A stretch of 5,858 nucleotides of DNA, from positions 1 to 5,858 of the forward strand of contig JAADDU010000189.1 in the NCBI GenBank assembly GCA_013153755.1, given 5' to 3'. The stretch is from Campylobacterota bacterium (GTDB lineage Bacteria > Campylobacterota > Campylobacteria > Campylobacterales > Sulfurimonadaceae). The position numbers and the translations under genes were made by a program. Positions 5,671 to 5,858 of this stretch are shown piece after piece; the first letter of the stretch is position 1, and every line of letters starts with the position of its first letter. The notes under the pieces are model-generated. The model made no database searches. It was not told where the DNA came from and worked only from the letters and a program-made list of their open reading frames with translations.

Positions 5671-5858
5671 TCAACCACCACCAACAAAATCAAGTAATTC
5701 AAGTTTATCTTTATCTTTTAGTATATATGTATCCCAACTATCTTGTTTTACTATATTCATATTAACTGCTGCTGCCATCACTTTTCCTTCTAAATATAAC
5801 TCTTTTAGTACTGCATCTAATGTTGTATTATCTTTAAATTCTTTTTTTTCTTGAGATA
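5671..5858 (-). CDS. thiS: ThiS, sulfur carrier protein of thiamine biosynthesis, 5' end cut by window edge
   Basis: The minus strand reads 61 residues from the right edge to a TGA at 5671-5673, ending KLELLDFVGGG. The C-terminal Gly-Gly after a hydrophobic stretch is the ThiS/MoaD ubiquitin-like signature: the terminal glycine is adenylated by ThiF and converted to a thiocarboxylate that donates sulfur to the thiazole ring. The segments LDAVLKELYLEGKVMAAAVN and WDTYILKDKDKLELL match the ThiS beta-grasp pattern (AVN followed by a strand and a D-K-L/V-E hairpin). ThiS is about 65-70 residues, so only about 5-9 N-terminal residues lie outside. MoaD also ends in GG, but the AVN motif, small size and FVGGG end favour ThiS. 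It converges on the TAXI gene with one base between the stop codons. Confidence 0.88.
   Translation of the reverse strand, partial: SQEKKEFKDNTTLDAVLKELYLEGKVMAAAVNMNIVKQDSWDTYILKDKDKLELLDFVGGG

Noticed and set aside
5671..5858. MoaD rather than ThiS on the minus strand.
   Set aside because: MoaD is longer (about 80 residues) and lacks the AVN motif seen here. Size and the FVGGG end fit ThiS better, though the neighbours outside the window would settle it.
1..5858. CRISPR arrays, insertion sequences, toxin-antitoxin pairs, long repeats or other defence systems.
   Set aside because: None were seen on either strand by reading. The space is almost fully taken by identifiable genes.

Overview
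The window looks like a stretch of core chromosome from a Campylobacterota (epsilonproteobacterial) genome, probably a Sulfurimonas-like free-living member. The base composition is strongly AT-rich, and AGA and ATA codons are common. The promoters have a good TATAAT box but no recognisable -35 box. The protein families also fit: an RsmH with a CxC...CxC insert, a diverged FtsL, and a ThiS ending in FVGGG. The taxonomic call is inference from style and family resemblance, not from a marker gene.

Layout. Bases 2-763 (+) hold the 3' part of rsmH (16S rRNA m4C1402 methyltransferase), cut by the left edge. It overlaps by 8 bases a small bitopic coiled-coil protein in the ftsL position (756-1034, +). 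An RND-family efflux pump permease of 1037 residues follows 11 bases later (1046-4159, +). The three genes are so tightly packed that they are very probably one transcript. The RND gene occupies the place where ftsI follows ftsL in many bacteria. A tRNA gene with CAT anticodon (4227-4303, +) comes next with its own promoter; tRNA-Ile2, the AUA reader, is favoured over elongator tRNA-Met. A separate promoter then drives a TAXI-type solute-binding protein (4386-5669, +) that appears fixed in the inner membrane at both ends and carries a cytoplasmic tail. The right edge cuts the 3' part of thiS (5671-5858, -), convergent with the TAXI gene and separated from it by one base.

How the genes relate. 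rsmH and ftsL are a remnant of the dcw (division and cell wall) cluster. The RND permease is probably co-transcribed, but no periplasmic adaptor or outer-membrane channel is visible. The TAXI protein has no TRAP permease partner in the window. ThiS belongs to thiamine thiazole synthesis and is functionally separate.

I see no mobile element, CRISPR array, phage gene or clearly new system. The most interesting points are the non-canonical proton-relay residues of the RND pump, the doubly anchored TAXI protein with a conserved-looking cytoplasmic tail, the dcw remnant joined to an efflux pump, and a compact tRNA promoter/leader with a GC-rich discriminator and a GCGAAAGC mini-hairpin. No gene-free stretch exceeds 300 bases.
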